Source of the DNA: Oscillospiraceae bacterium
GTDB lineage: Bacteria; Bacillota; Clostridia; Oscillospirales; Oscillospiraceae
Reading direction: 5' to 3'
DNA: 64,000 nt
NCBI GenBank assembly: GCA_902774015.1
Contig: CACYHB010000012.1
Coordinates: forward strand, 1-64,000
The translations under genes and the position numbers were made by a program. Shown in pieces: positions 1 through 11,900 of this stretch; position 1 is the first letter of the stretch, and each line of letters begins with the position of its first letter. The notes below the pieces were generated by a model. The model made no database searches. It worked only from the letters and a program-made list of their open reading frames with translations, and was not told the origin of the DNA.

Positions 1-2
1 AG

Positions 3-3000
3 ATCCCTGCGACTGGCCACACTCCTGCTGAGGCAGTGATCGAGAACGAAGTTGCTGCGACCTGCACTGAGACGGGCAGCTACGATGAAGTCGTGTACTG
101 CTCTGTCTGCAACGAAGAACTGAGCCGCACGCCGAAGACGATCGCTGCGCTTGGTCATGACTTTGGTGAGTGGGCGGTAACGACCGAACCCACCTGCACG
201 GAGGCGGGCGAGGAGACGCGTACCTGCACACGCTGCGGCGAGACCGAGACGCGTCCTGTGGAAGCGCTTGGCCACGACCTGGTGCATCATGATGCTCAGG
301 CTGCGACCTGCACGGAGATCGGCTGGAACGCTTACGACACCTGCTCTCGCTGCGACTACACGACGTATGTAGAGATCCCTGCGCTTGGACACGACTACGT
401 AGGGGTAGTGAAAGCGCCCACCTGCACAGAGCAAGGGTACACGGTCTTTACCTGCTCACGCTGCGGTGACACCTATGCAGCGAATTATCTGCCGGCTCTT
501 GGCCATGCCTGGAGCGAGCCCACCTGGAGTTGGACGGATCGTGCGGCTGCTACGGCTGCGTTTACATGCGACCGCTGCGGCGAAAGCAGCACTGTCGAGG
601 CACGGATCACTTCTGCTGTTGGCACCGGTGATGATCTCGGCTACACCGTATACACTGCTTCGGTCATTGGACCCGACGGAGTGAACCACAGCGATATCCA
701 GAAGAGCGTGATTGAGTATTCGATCACTTACAGCCTTGGCGAGAATGCAAGCGTCAATCCTGAGAACCCGACTACTTATACGGTCGAGACGGAGGACTTT
801 ACGCTGGTTAACCCGGCCCGTAAGGGTTACACCTTCGCTGGATGGACCGGTACCGGCCTGAGCGAAGCGACGGAAACCGTTACGATTGCCAGCGGCAGCA
901 CCGGCAACCGCAGTTACACCGCGAACTGGACCAAGAACGCCTACACGGTGACCTGGAAGAATTCCGACGGCACGGTTCTTGAGACTGATGAGGGCGTGCT
1001 GTTCGGCACGACGCCGAGCTATAACGGCGCGACGCCGACAAAGGCTGCGGATGCGCAGTACACCTACAGCTTCTCCGGCTGGACGCCCGAGATCGCAGCG
1101 GTGGAGGGCGACGTGACCTACACGGCGGAGTTTACCGGCACGGTGAACAAGTACACGGTGACCTGGAGCATTGACGGTGTTGAAACGACGGAAACCTATG
1201 AGTACGGTGCGACGCCTGCGCATGAGGCGCCGGGCAAGACCGATGCAAACGGCGTGTACGCTTACAGCTTCGCCGGCTGGAATCCCGCGATCGAAACGGT
1301 AACCAAGGATCAGACCTACACGGCGACGTTTACCAGCTCGGTCATTCCTTACACGGTCACCTTCCACGCCAATGACGGCAGCGAGACGCCTGCCGCTGCC
1401 ACGCAGACGGTAAACGGCGAGACGGCCACGGCGCTTGCTTCCAACAGCTTCACGGCGCCCGAGGGATACCACTTCAAGAACTGGAATACCGCGCCCGACG
1501 GCAGCGGAACGGCCTACACGGCGGGCCAGGAGATCACTTCTGCCGCCGACATGGACCTGTACGCCCAGTGGGAGATCAACACCTACGTCATCCGCTTCCT
1601 GAACGGCGAGACCGTTCTGCAGAGCCTCACGGTCGAGCACGGCGCTATGCCGGTGTATACAGGCGATACGCCGACGAAGGAATCCACGGTAGACACGGAT
1701 TACACGTTCAGCGGCTGGGATTCTGAGATCACGGCGGCGACTGCGGATGCGGATTACACGGCTGTATTCGAATCTGCAACCCGCTACTACACGATCACCT
1801 GGATCGTCAACGGCGAGAGCGTGACGGAGCAGTACGAGTACAACGCCGCGCCGACGTACAAGGTCGACGGCGAAGCAGTCACCCCGACCAGGGAGCCCGA
1901 TATGCAGTACACCTACAGCTTCAAGGAGTGGAGCCCGGCGGTCAGCCCCGTGACCGGCGACATGACCTACACCGCGGTCTTTGACCACACGCTCAACCAG
2001 TACACGGTGCAGTTTGTGAACGAAGGTGCGGTGCTGCAGAGCGGCAAGGTCGACTACGGCACTCAGCCTTCCTACAGCTACCAGGTGGATGAGCAGGGCA
2101 ACCGGATCCTGCCGCAGAAGGAAGCCACGGCAGACAAGACCTTCGGTTTCAGGGGATGGCAGCTGGGCGATGCGGTCTACGCAGATGAGACGCTGCCCAC
2201 TGTCACCGGCGACGTGGTTTACACCGCAGCCTATGAGGAAGCGACTCGCCAGTACACCGTGACCTTTAAGGATGAAAACGGCACTGTGCTGGAGTCCAGG
2301 CTCTGGGATTACGGCGCCACGCCCACCTATGCCACCGAGACGCTCCATAAGCAGGAGAATGCGCAGTACACCTACGCGTTTGCCGGCTGGACGCCTGAAG
2401 TGCAGACTGTGACCGGCGATGCGACCTACACGGCGACCTATACCGGTACGATCCGCAGCTATGCGATTACCTGGAAGAACTACGACGGCAGCGTGATCGA
2501 AACCACCCAGGTGGAGTACGGTACGGTCCCGACCCACGAGGGCGGCTATAAGCCCGGCGATGCGCAGTACACGTACAGCTTCGCTGCCTGGGATCCCGCA
2601 CCCGTTGCCGTGACCGGCGAGGCCACGTACACCGCCACTTACACGAGCAGCGTGAACAGCTACACGGTGACCTTTGTGGATGAGGACGGCACGGTGCTGC
2701 AGAGCACTATGGTCGCTTACGGCACGGTGCCTACGCCTCCTGCCGACCCGAGCAAGGCAGCGACGGACGAGTTCACCTACGCCTTTGGCGGCTGGACGCC
2801 TGCGGTCGTGGCTGTGTCCGGCGACGCGACCTACAAGGCGACCTATACCGCAACGACCAATGCGTATCTGATCCGATTCCTGAATGACGACGGTACGGTG
2901 CTGCAGAGCAGCGAGGTCGAGTACGGCATGACGCCTTCCTACAACGGGGAGACGCCGAGCAAGGCGGCGACCGCGCAGTATACCTACAGCTTCGCCGGCT

Positions 3001-5600
3001 GGAATAAGGAGATCACCGCTGTCACCGGCGCTGCGGACTACACTGCCACCTACAGTGCCGCGGTGAACAGCTACACGGTGACCTTCGTGGATGAGGACGG
3101 CACGCTGCTTTGGAGCGGATCCGTCGAATACGGTACGACGCCTGATGCGCCTGCTGCCCCGACCAAGGAGGGGAACGCGCAGTACAGCTACAGCTTTGAC
3201 GGCTGGAACCCGGCGCTCGACGCCATCACCGGCGATACGGTGTACACGGCGACCTACAAGTCCACGGTCAACACCTACACCGTGACCTGGCTTGACTACG
3301 ACGGCACGGTTCTGGAGACCGACCTGAACGTCGAGTACGGTAAGATGCCGAGCTTCGACAGCACCGAGCCGAGCAGGGCGCAGAGCGAGACCACGATCTA
3401 TACCTTCTCCGGCTGGGACAATGCGATCACGAATGTGACCGGCGATGTGACCTACACCGCACAGTACAGCGAAGAGACCCGCTATTACACCGTGCACTGG
3501 GTCGGCGCGGACGGCAACGATCTGCAGACTTACCAGGTGACCTACGGCGCCGAGGCACCCAAATACCGGTACACCGACGATCTCGGCAACGATCTGACCC
3601 CGACGAAGGCATCCACGCCGCAGTACAGCTACAGCTTCCTCGGCTGGACGATGGGCGAGAAGGAATACCCGATCGATCTGGACGGCGTGACGATGCCCAA
3701 TGTCACCACGGACAACGTGAGCTTTACCGCCAGGTTCAGCGAGGGTGAGATCCGCAGCTACCAGGTGACCTGGATCGTGGACGGCGCCGAGACCGTTCAG
3801 ACCTATCCGTACGGCGATACCCCGAGCTTCGGCGAGAGCGTACCGGTCAAGGCCCCCACGGCCGATAAGGTCTATACCTTCTCCAGCTGGGACAAGGAGA
3901 TCACGATGGTGACCGGCGATGTGACTTACACCGCCCTGTTCACCGAGAGCGTCCGCAGCTATGCCGTCACCTGGATGAACGGAGAGGACGTCTTCGCTAC
4001 GACCTATGTTCCTTACGAGCAAGTCCCCGCCGACCCCGCGGACACGCCTGTGAAGCAGCCTGCGGAGAACGAGGACGGCAGCTACGAATTCACCGGCTGG
4101 ACGCCCGAGCGGACAGCGGTCACCGGGGAGCAGCGCTACGAGGCGCAGTTCAGCTTCACCGGCTGGCGCAGCGATGAGGGCGGCAGGAAGTATCTGGTGA
4201 ACGACGAGGTGCAGACCGGCTGGACGACGGTCGGCGAGCAGAGCTTCTTCCTGGATCCCGAGACCGGCTATGCCGCCACCGGTGTGGCAGCGATCCCGGC
4301 GGATGAGACCCACGAGGCAGGCAAGTATCTCTTCAGCGATACCGGCGTGTTCCTGGCAGACTACACCGGCCTCTACACCGACGCAGACGGCGACGTTTAC
4401 TGCGTCGAGAGCGGCAAGGTCGCCGAGGGCAAGGGCCTGTACCGCAAGCCCGATACCGAGGAGTACTACTTCTTCGGCGAGGACGGCAAGGCGGTCAAGA
4501 ACCGGAGTGTGGAGATCAGCGCCGAGAACAACAACGGCCTGGCGCTTCCGGATTGGAGCTACAGCTTCGGCCCGGACGGCGTGATCCCGCATGAGGCGGT
4601 GACGCTGGACGGCGTCCAGAACGTGGGCGGTACGGACTACTACTACGTGGACGGTATCCGCGTCTTCAAGGGCATGTTCCAGGGCGGGGACGGCTTCAAG
4701 TACTATGCCGACCGCACCGGCAAGCTGGTCAAGGACAAGACCTACTGGTGCACGCGCAACAACGGCCTCAAGCCGGAGGGCCCCTACAACTTTGACGCCA
4801 GCGGCCGCCTGATCGAGGCCACCGCGAAGACGGGCATCTACGCCGAGGAAGGCAGCCTGTTCTACTACGTCGACGGCAGCCGCAGCTACGCCGGTTTGAT
4901 CGAAGTCAAGGAGGGCGACAACCTGAAGTTCGTCTCCGCCGACGGCAGCGAGAGCACAGCCCAACCCGGTTACTACTACGTCAAGACCAGCGGCGAGCTT
5001 GTCCATGGACGCAGCTACTGGATCACCAAGACCAACGACCCGGAGGGCTTCCCGCAGGGCGCCTACAGCTTCGACGACAATGGCCGGATGATCATTGTCG
5101 CGCCGAAGGCGGGCATCTACGAGGAGGAAGGCAGCCTGTTCTACTACGTCAACGGCAGCCGCAGCTATGCGGGCCTGATCAAGGTGGACGGCAGCAACCC
5201 CGTGAAGTATGTGAATGCCAGCGGCGTTGAGACCACAGCGGCGGCCGGCTACTACTACGTGCGCACCAACGGCGAGGTCGTCCACGGACGCAGCTACTGG
5301 ATCACCAAGCACAACGACCTGCTGCCGGAGAAGGCCTACCGCTTCGGCGACGACGGCGTGCTGATCCCCGACGAGGAGCAGGAAGCCAAAAACGGCATCT
5401 ACGAGGAGGACGGAAAGAAGTTCTACTACGTGGATGGCGTGAAGACCTACGCGGGCCTGTTCGAGCTTGACGGACATTACTACTACGCGAAGACCAGCGG
5501 CGAGATCGTCTGCGGCCGCAGCTACTGGATCACCAAGACCAACGGCCTGATGGCCGAAGGCGCCTACGAATTTGACGCGGAAGGGAGAATGGTGCAGTAA
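3..5600 (+). CDS. Giant repeat-rich cell-surface protein, 5' partial
   Basis: The reading frame is open through the left edge, so the N-terminus and any signal peptide are missing; the GTG at 36 is internal. About 1865 residues are visible. Residues 1-200 hold four to five units of about 38 residues, each with a TCTE.G motif, a CxxC pair and a closing ALGHD. Residues about 240-1385 hold some 16 InlB B-repeat (Listeria-Bacteroides, Flg_new) units of about 70 residues, each opening with YTVTW/F, with a central YxFxGW and closing with TYTA.F/Y. Residues about 1387 to the end are aromatic and glycine-rich cell-wall-binding-like repeats (FYYVDG, YAGL, HGRSYWITK). By family this is a wall-associated adhesin or scaffold; the ligand is unknown. 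A larger paralogue follows on the same strand. No enzymatic domain was recognised. Confidence 0.85.
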   Translation: MPATGHTPAEAVIENEVAATCTETGSYDEVVYCSVCNEELSRTPKTIAALGHDFGEWAVTTEPTCTEAGEETRTCTRCGETETRPVEALGHDLVHHDAQAATCTEIGWNAYDTCSRCDYTTYVEIPALGHDYVGVVKAPTCTEQGYTVFTCSRCGDTYAANYLPALGHAWSEPTWSWTDRAAATAAFTCDRCGESSTVEARITSAVGTGDDLGYTVYTASVIGPDGVNHSDIQKSVIEYSITYSLGENASVNPENPTTYTVETEDFTLVNPARKGYTFAGWTGTGLSEATETVTIASGSTGNRSYTANWTKNAYTVTWKNSDGTVLETDEGVLFGTTPSYNGATPTKAADAQYTYSFSGWTPEIAAVEGDVTYTAEFTGTVNKYTVTWSIDGVETTETYEYGATPAHEAPGKTDANGVYAYSFAGWNPAIETVTKDQTYTATFTSSVIPYTVTFHANDGSETPAAATQTVNGETATALASNSFTAPEGYHFKNWNTAPDGSGTAYTAGQEITSAADMDLYAQWEINTYVIRFLNGETVLQSLTVEHGAMPVYTGDTPTKESTVDTDYTFSGWDSEITAATADADYTAVFESATRYYTITWIVNGESVTEQYEYNAAPTYKVDGEAVTPTREPDMQYTYSFKEWSPAVSPVTGDMTYTAVFDHTLNQYTVQFVNEGAVLQSGKVDYGTQPSYSYQVDEQGNRILPQKEATADKTFGFRGWQLGDAVYADETLPTVTGDVVYTAAYEEATRQYTVTFKDENGTVLESRLWDYGATPTYATETLHKQENAQYTYAFAGWTPEVQTVTGDATYTATYTGTIRSYAITWKNYDGSVIETTQVEYGTVPTHEGGYKPGDAQYTYSFAAWDPAPVAVTGEATYTATYTSSVNSYTVTFVDEDGTVLQSTMVAYGTVPTPPADPSKAATDEFTYAFGGWTPAVVAVSGDATYKATYTATTNAYLIRFLNDDGTVLQSSEVEYGMTPSYNGETPSKAATAQYTYSFAGWNKEITAVTGAADYTATYSAAVNSYTVTFVDEDGTLLWSGSVEYGTTPDAPAAPTKEGNAQYSYSFDGWNPALDAITGDTVYTATYKSTVNTYTVTWLDYDGTVLETDLNVEYGKMPSFDSTEPSRAQSETTIYTFSGWDNAITNVTGDVTYTAQYSEETRYYTVHWVGADGNDLQTYQVTYGAEAPKYRYTDDLGNDLTPTKASTPQYSYSFLGWTMGEKEYPIDLDGVTMPNVTTDNVSFTARFSEGEIRSYQVTWIVDGAETVQTYPYGDTPSFGESVPVKAPTADKVYTFSSWDKEITMVTGDVTYTALFTESVRSYAVTWMNGEDVFATTYVPYEQVPADPADTPVKQPAENEDGSYEFTGWTPERTAVTGEQRYEAQFSFTGWRSDEGGRKYLVNDEVQTGWTTVGEQSFFLDPETGYAATGVAAIPADETHEAGKYLFSDTGVFLADYTGLYTDADGDVYCVESGKVAEGKGLYRKPDTEEYYFFGEDGKAVKNRSVEISAENNNGLALPDWSYSFGPDGVIPHEAVTLDGVQNVGGTDYYYVDGIRVFKGMFQGGDGFKYYADRTGKLVKDKTYWCTRNNGLKPEGPYNFDASGRLIEATAKTGIYAEEGSLFYYVDGSRSYAGLIEVKEGDNLKFVSADGSESTAQPGYYYVKTSGELVHGRSYWITKTNDPEGFPQGAYSFDDNGRMIIVAPKAGIYEEEGSLFYYVNGSRSYAGLIKVDGSNPVKYVNASGVETTAAAGYYYVRTNGEVVHGRSYWITKHNDLLPEKAYRFGDDGVLIPDEEQEAKNGIYEEDGKKFYYVDGVKTYAGLFELDGHYYYAKTSGEIVCGRSYWITKTNGLMAEGAYEFDAEGRMVQ
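45..600 (+). repeat. Cysteine-pair (TCTE.G / CxxC / ALGHD) repeats inside the first surface protein
   Basis: Four clear units and one degenerate unit lie at the visible start of the first protein. Each contains a TCTE/TC.E motif, a CxxC pair such as CSVC, CTRC or CSRC, and an ALGHD or ALGHA terminus. The cysteine spacing could support metal binding or disulphides, but this is inference. The paralogue downstream lacks this block. Confidence 0.75.
717..4160 (+). repeat. InlB/Flg_new-type repeat array of the first surface protein
   Basis: About 16 tandem protein repeats of 60-80 residues. Nearly identical nucleotide blocks recur, for example the run encoding DGTVLQSSEVEYG near 2887, with close matches near 2689 and in the next gene near 12235 and 12438. 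This points to recombination or gene conversion between units. Confidence 0.8.
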
Positions 5601-5987
5601 AGCCCCTCCCCGCGCCAAAGGCGCACCCTGAAAAACTCCCGGCTCCTCCCCTCCGGGGAGGGGGGAGCCGGGAGCGGACAGGGGAGAGAGGGCACAGAGA
5701 ATAAAACGGCACTCATTGCGCGGGAATGCATTCCTCGCATCCGGAAAACACAGCGAAGGACCCGGGCCGACCCTAAGCCTCCCCCGTGGGGGAGGGGCCA
5801 AGCGGAAAAGGGCAGGAGGGTCCGAACCCAGCGCAAAGGACGGACACTCCGAACCACATCTTGACTTTTCCCCCATGGGGGAAGCCAGGCCCCGCAATGA
5901 AGAGCAAACCCCAGCCTCTTCCGGCCCGCCGGAAGAGAGACGCAGCCCCCGGAATCCATTTCACTTCCAATAAAAGAGGTGTATTGC
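5601..5987. repeat. Palindrome-rich spacer between the two giant surface genes
   Basis: This 387 bp gap has no convincing gene. It contains at least three strong GC-rich inverted repeats: 5636-5651 against 5655-5674 (arm CTCCCGGCTCCTCCCC), one around 5780-5800 (CCTCCCCC GT GGGGGAGG), and one around 5869-5884 (TTTCCCCC AT GGGGGAA). None is followed by a T-run, so they do not look like ordinary terminators. The CCTCCCCCnnGGGGGAGG style resembles dispersed intergenic palindromes known from some Clostridia genomes; that resemblance is from memory and was not searched. Confidence 0.55.
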
Positions 5988-8900
5988 ATGAACAAAACAT
6001 TTCGGCACGTCCTCAGCCTCGCGCTGATGCTTGCCCTGATCTTCAGCTTCTCCGTCACCGCGTTTGCGGAAGATGAATCCATTTTTGACGGCACGCTGAC
6101 CTATACGGCAAATCAGTTTAGTCCAGATCAAGATGGTGTTACCTGGGTAAAAAACAACACTAAAAAAGCAGGTACACTAACTCTGACTAATTCGGATGAC
6201 ATCACACGAACGTTGTCGTTTGAAGCGAGTGATGCTGTTACCATAACAAAAGATAATGAAAGCGTATCAGGCAACAGCGTCATTCTTGCACCAGGAGAAA
6301 AAATAGTTTTCTCTGTTGCTAAACCAAAAACGGGGACGGTAACGCTCATTTCGTTCTCTTTTATTGCCAATACTACCTTTGAACCGGCAGTCAACGGCAG
6401 TTATACGGTCGACGGAGAAGAGGTTACCGAGAGCCGGCAGTTCTCAGATATTACCAACGGTAAGAGCTACAACAGCCATAGTGTTTCTGCCACACCTGCG
6501 GAAGGATACCAGTTTGCCGGCTGGTATACCGGTGAAACTTTGATCTCGGCAGAGCCGAACACGGATCTTGCTGCAGATGCGGAAAACAAGGTGATCACCG
6601 CCCGGTTTGAAAAAACTGTTTCTGAAGGAGATGCAGTGTTTTCTGTCGGCGGAACGCTGTTTGAAGATTACGCCAGCGCGCTTGCTTTTGCACAGAACGG
6701 CAATATGGACACGATCGTCCTTGTCAAGGATTATACGTTGACTGAGGACATCACGGTTCCCGGCGGTATCACGCTGCTGATACCGTTTAACGACGAGCAT
6801 ACCTGCTTCACCGGGGATATCCAGTTGGAAAACGATCCCCGAACCAATCAGGTTTATAACCCATCCAGCCCCTATAAGACTCTGACGCTTGCGGAGGGCG
6901 TGACGATCACGGTCAATGGCGGCCTAAGCGTCAGTGCCCAGTATACGGCTCCGGGAGGAAGCAACTCCAGCTTCGGTGTTACCGGACCTTACGGCTTCGT
7001 GACAATGGAGCGCGGCAGCTCTATTGTCGTCGATGGCGGCGCTCTCTATGCCTGGGGTTATATCTCCGGCAGCGGCTCGGTCAACGTTCAAAGCGGCCGC
7101 GTATATGAGTACATGCAGATCGGCGATTTTGGCGGCGGTTCCGCTGCGTTAGCCGCGGCCGGCAAAGGGGTATTCCCGTTCAGCCAGTATTACGTCCAGA
7201 ACGTGGAAGTGCCAATGACATTGTCCTCGGCTGCTACGGAGACCGTTGTTGCGCCGCTGTATGCGCTTTCAAGGCCGTTTTGCGCAGAGATTCCCTTCAT
7301 CGGCAACGGCGGCATGTTCAGCGTAAGCGGCTCCGTTACCAAGTCTTACTGGGCGGGCAACGATTCGCTTCATCTTAGTATTTACGGAAACGGCTCCATC
7401 AATAGCATTGAAATGTCGCTGATGGGGTATGATATCAGCTCAAGCGATTTCATTCTCCCGATCACCAATAACATCAGCATCAACGTGGCTTCCGGCAATA
7501 CTACGCTCAGCCAGGATATGTCACTTCTTGCCGGTGCGGAGGTAAACATTGAAGAAGGCGCGTCCATTTCTGTTACGGAAGGCAATTCTGTTTACGTATA
7601 TGACAGCGAAGAGTGGAATTCCGGAAACTTCGCCGGAGGCGCGCATATTCGCCCTGTCAAGCGCATTTCTTCGGGGGCGCCTGCCGGACGCGATTCTTCC
7701 AGAAACGCCAAAGTAGACGTTAACGGTACTGTTGAGGTCCATGGATATCTCTACACTACTGAGAGCGGCGCAGATATTATCAGCTCCGGAAAAACCGGTG
7801 AGATTCTGTATTTTGCTCCTGCCGGCACTGCGGAGACGATCACGCAAGTGGAAATCAGCGGGACCAATGCCAATGACAAGGCAATTCCTGTTAACGCGGC
7901 CTGGCTGAAGAATGGCGACGGCAGCTTTACCGAAACCAAGGACGCGCAGGAAAACGAGCGGTACTATTACGACGCCGAGCAGGACAAGTGGGTCGGACCC
8001 TTCAGCGTCAGCTTTGACGCCAATGCTCCGGAAGGGGCGGCAGTTACCGGGGAAATGCTTCCCATGCGCGTCAACCCGGGTGAAGCTGTAACCCTGGATG
8101 AAAACGCGTTTGTCTGCAGCGGCTACGAGTTCCTCGGCTGGGCGACCGGCGCCGATGGCGAGGTCGAATACGCGGATAAGGCGACGATTGAGGCGGTCAC
8201 AGAGGATATCACGCTCTACGCGCAGTGGGAGAAGCAGGGCTTCACGATCTCCTTCAACCCGAATGCTCCGGAAGGCGAGTACACCGGAACCATGGAGCCG
8301 ATCAATCTGGTAGCCGATCTGGACGAGGACGGCGCGATCGTTGACTTCGTGCTTCCTGATTGTTCGTTTGTGCGTCCCGGTTATCGCTTTACCGGATGGA
8401 CCTTTGCCGAAGAGCTGGAGGAACTTGCAGCAGATCCTTCATATGACGCCTTCGCTTACAGCGCCGGTGATCCTTATACCGGCGATTTGGATGATGAGTT
8501 CGTCGACACCACCCTGTACGCGCTGTGGGAGCCGGCGGAGACGGTCAGCGTGAGCTTTGAGGTCAACTTGCCCGTGAGCGGAAGCGCTTCCGGCGGGATG
8601 GAGGATCAGCAGGTCGTTGCCGACGCGCCGACGGAGCTGAATGGAAACACCGTCGTTGTCGATGGTTACCGTTTTGACGGCTGGAACACCGCGGCTGACG
8701 GCAGCGGCGACGCTTATAAGGACAAGGCCGAGATCACGGTCAGTGAGGATACCACGCTCTATGCCCAGTGGGTCAAGGTCTGGACGATCACCTGGAAGAG
8801 CGGCGACGAGGTCCTGAAGACCGAAACGGTCGATGAGGGTACGGTGCCCGTATTCGACGGCGAGGAGCCTGCCAAGGCCGAGGATGAGGGTTACACCTAC

Positions 8901-11900
8901 AGCTTCACCGGCTGGGATCCTGAGCCTGTGGAAGCCGCGGAGGATGCGGAGTACAGCGCAGTGTTCACGGCTGCGCCCAAGACCTACCATGTGACCTTCA
9001 ATCCCAATTACGAGGGCGATGCAGTCAACAAGGATCAGCCAATGTCCTACGGCACGGAGACCGCGCTGGAGGCGAACACCTTCGATCGTACGGGCTATAC
9101 CTTCACCGCCTGGAACACCGCGGCTGACGGCAGCGGCACCGCCTATGCGAATGGCGCGCCCATCACCATCACCGGCAACGTGACGCTGTACGCCCAGTGG
9201 GAGATCAAGTCCTACACCATCACCTGGAAGAACTGGGACGGCACGGTCCTCAAGGAGGACACGGTCAATTATGACGTCGTTCCCGAATACACGGGGGCGA
9301 CGCCGACCAGACCGGATACGGCGTACAGCACCTACACCTTTACCGGCTGGGATCCCGAGCCGACCGCCGCTGTGGAGAACGCCGAGTACACGGCGCAGTA
9401 TTCTGAGAGCGAACGCAGCTTTACCGTGACCTTCGATCCCAACGGAGGATTTTTCCAGGATGCATACGCAGCTTATGGCAATCATGTCGCTGTCATCGAG
9501 GGCTTTGAAGGCGGCAAATCGATCCCGCTTCCGAACGCTGCCAAGCTGGGCAGCACCCTGAAGTGGAGCGACGGCACGAACCTCTATGACGCCGGATACT
9601 CTTACACCGTCAACGGAGACGTGACGTTTACCGCCCAGTGGTCCGCGCAGACCTTCACCGTCAAATTCCTGCCCGGCGCCGAGAACGCCAGCGGCAGCAT
9701 GGAGGATCTGACGGTCACCTTCGGCGAGGCGCTGGATCTGCCCGCGAATTCTTACACGGTTCCCGGCATGGTGTTCACCGGCTGGCGCGACCAGAACGGT
9801 ACGAATTACACGGATCAGCAGACGGGCGTCCGCGTGGAACAGCATGCGAATGACAACGGCGTCCTGACGCTGACTGCGCAGTGGGACGACGCCGAGTACG
9901 AGGTGAGCTTTGCGCTGAACGGCGGCAGCTTCACCGACGAGACGCAGAAGAACCCCTTCTACACCTCGTATCAGGCGCGGATCACGCTGCCTGACGCACA
10001 GAAGACCGGCTACAGCCTGCAGTGGAGCGACGGAACTGCCGAGTATGCCGCAGGCAGCACCTATACCGTCACACAGGACGTGGACTTCACGGCTGTCTGG
10101 ACGCCGATCGTCTACACGATCCCCGTCGACTACGGCTATGAGATCTCCGATGTAGACTTCACCGTGGAAGACGGCGTCTACACCAAGCTGGGCACCCCGA
10201 CCTGGCCCGGTCACACCTTTACCGGCTGGTGGCTGGATCAGAACAACGAGGAGATCCCGCAGAACGCAAACTATGACCCGGCGTATTTCAAGATCATTGC
10301 CAAGTGGGAGCTGGATGCGTACACGGTCACCTTCGCGCTGAATGAAGGCAGCTTCACCGACATCACGCAGGTCAACCCGCTCACCGAAAAGCACTACGGC
10401 GACAAGATCACGCTTCCCGCCGTGCAGAGGACCGGCTATGACTTCCTCGGCTGGAAAGCAGGGGAGAACACGTATGCCGCCGGCGCGGAGTTCACGGTCA
10501 CCGAAACCGTGACGATCGAGGCGCAGTGGCAGATCAAGACCTACACCGTGACCTGGAACGTCGAGGGCAGCAAGACTGAGGAGACCTATGAGTACGGCGC
10601 CACGCCCGAGTACAAGGGCGAGAAGCCGAGCAAGGCCTCTGACGAGTTGTACAATTACAGCTTTAACGGCTGGAGCCCGGCAATCGGCCCTGTGAACGCC
10701 GTCGTCGAGTACGCCGCGCAGTTCAGCCGGACCCCGATCACCCATACCGTCAGCTTTGACGGCAACGACGCCGACCACGGCGAGATGGGGGCACTGGTGA
10801 TCAACGGCGTCACGACGACCGCGCTGCCGGCCAATGCCTACACCAAGGACGACTCCGATTTCACGGGCTGGAACACCGCCGCCGACGGCAGCGGCACCGC
10901 CTACGCCGACCAGGCCCCGATCCAATCCACGACGGATCTGACCCTATACGCCCAGTGGAAGATCAAGACCTACACGATCACCTGGACGGACGACGCCGGA
11001 AATGTGATCGGAACCACCACCGTGAATCACGGTGACATTCCGGGACATGGTTCTGTTGAGAAGGAAGCCACCCCGGAGTACACCTACACCTTCGCCGGCT
11101 GGACACCCACGCCGAATCCCGCCACGGGAGACGCGACCTACCGGGCGACCTTCCATGCTGAGAAGCGCAGCTACACGATCACCTGGAAGGACGACGCCGG
11201 AGAAGTGATCAACAGTACTACGGTGGAATACGGTGACACGCCGACCCACGACGAACCCACGAAGGCTGCCACCCCGGAGTACACTTACACCTTCGCGGGC
11301 TGGACGCCTGAGGTCGAAGCCGTTACCGGTGACGCGACTTACCAGGCGACCTTCACCGGTGAGAAGAACAGCTACGCCGTGATCTTCAAAAACTACGACG
11401 GCACGGAGCTGCAGAAGACCACCCTGGAGTACGGCACGCAGATCACGTACACTGGAGAGGTTCCGACCAAGCCTGAGACCGCGCAGTACGCTTACACCTT
11501 CTCGGGCTGGGATCCGGCGCTGGCTGCCGACGCCACCGTGACCGGCGAGGCTACCTACACCGCCCAGTTCAGTGAGACGGTCAGAGAGTACACGATCCGT
11601 TTCGTGGACGAGGACGGCACCACAGAGCTGGCGACCGCAACGGTCGCTTACGGTGAGACGCCTGTTTACGAAGGCAACTTGCCTGACAAGGAGGCGACCG
11701 CGCAGTACACCTATACCTTCTCCGGCTGGGATCCCGAGATCACTTCTGTGACCGGTGACGCCACCTACAAGGCGGTCTACAGCTACACCGTGAACGAGTA
11801 TACCGTGACCTTCAAGAATGATGACGGCACGGTGCTGCAGAGCGGCAAGGTCGCCTACGGCGAAACGCCCGCATACAGCGGCACACCGACCAAGGCGGCG

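Noticed and set aside
456..5897. An 1813-codon open frame on the - strand opposite the first giant surface gene
   Set aside because: It is a shadow of the repetitive GC-biased coding strand. Its product is Arg/Val/Leu/Gly-rich without domains, lacks a ribosome binding site and runs through the intergenic palindromes.
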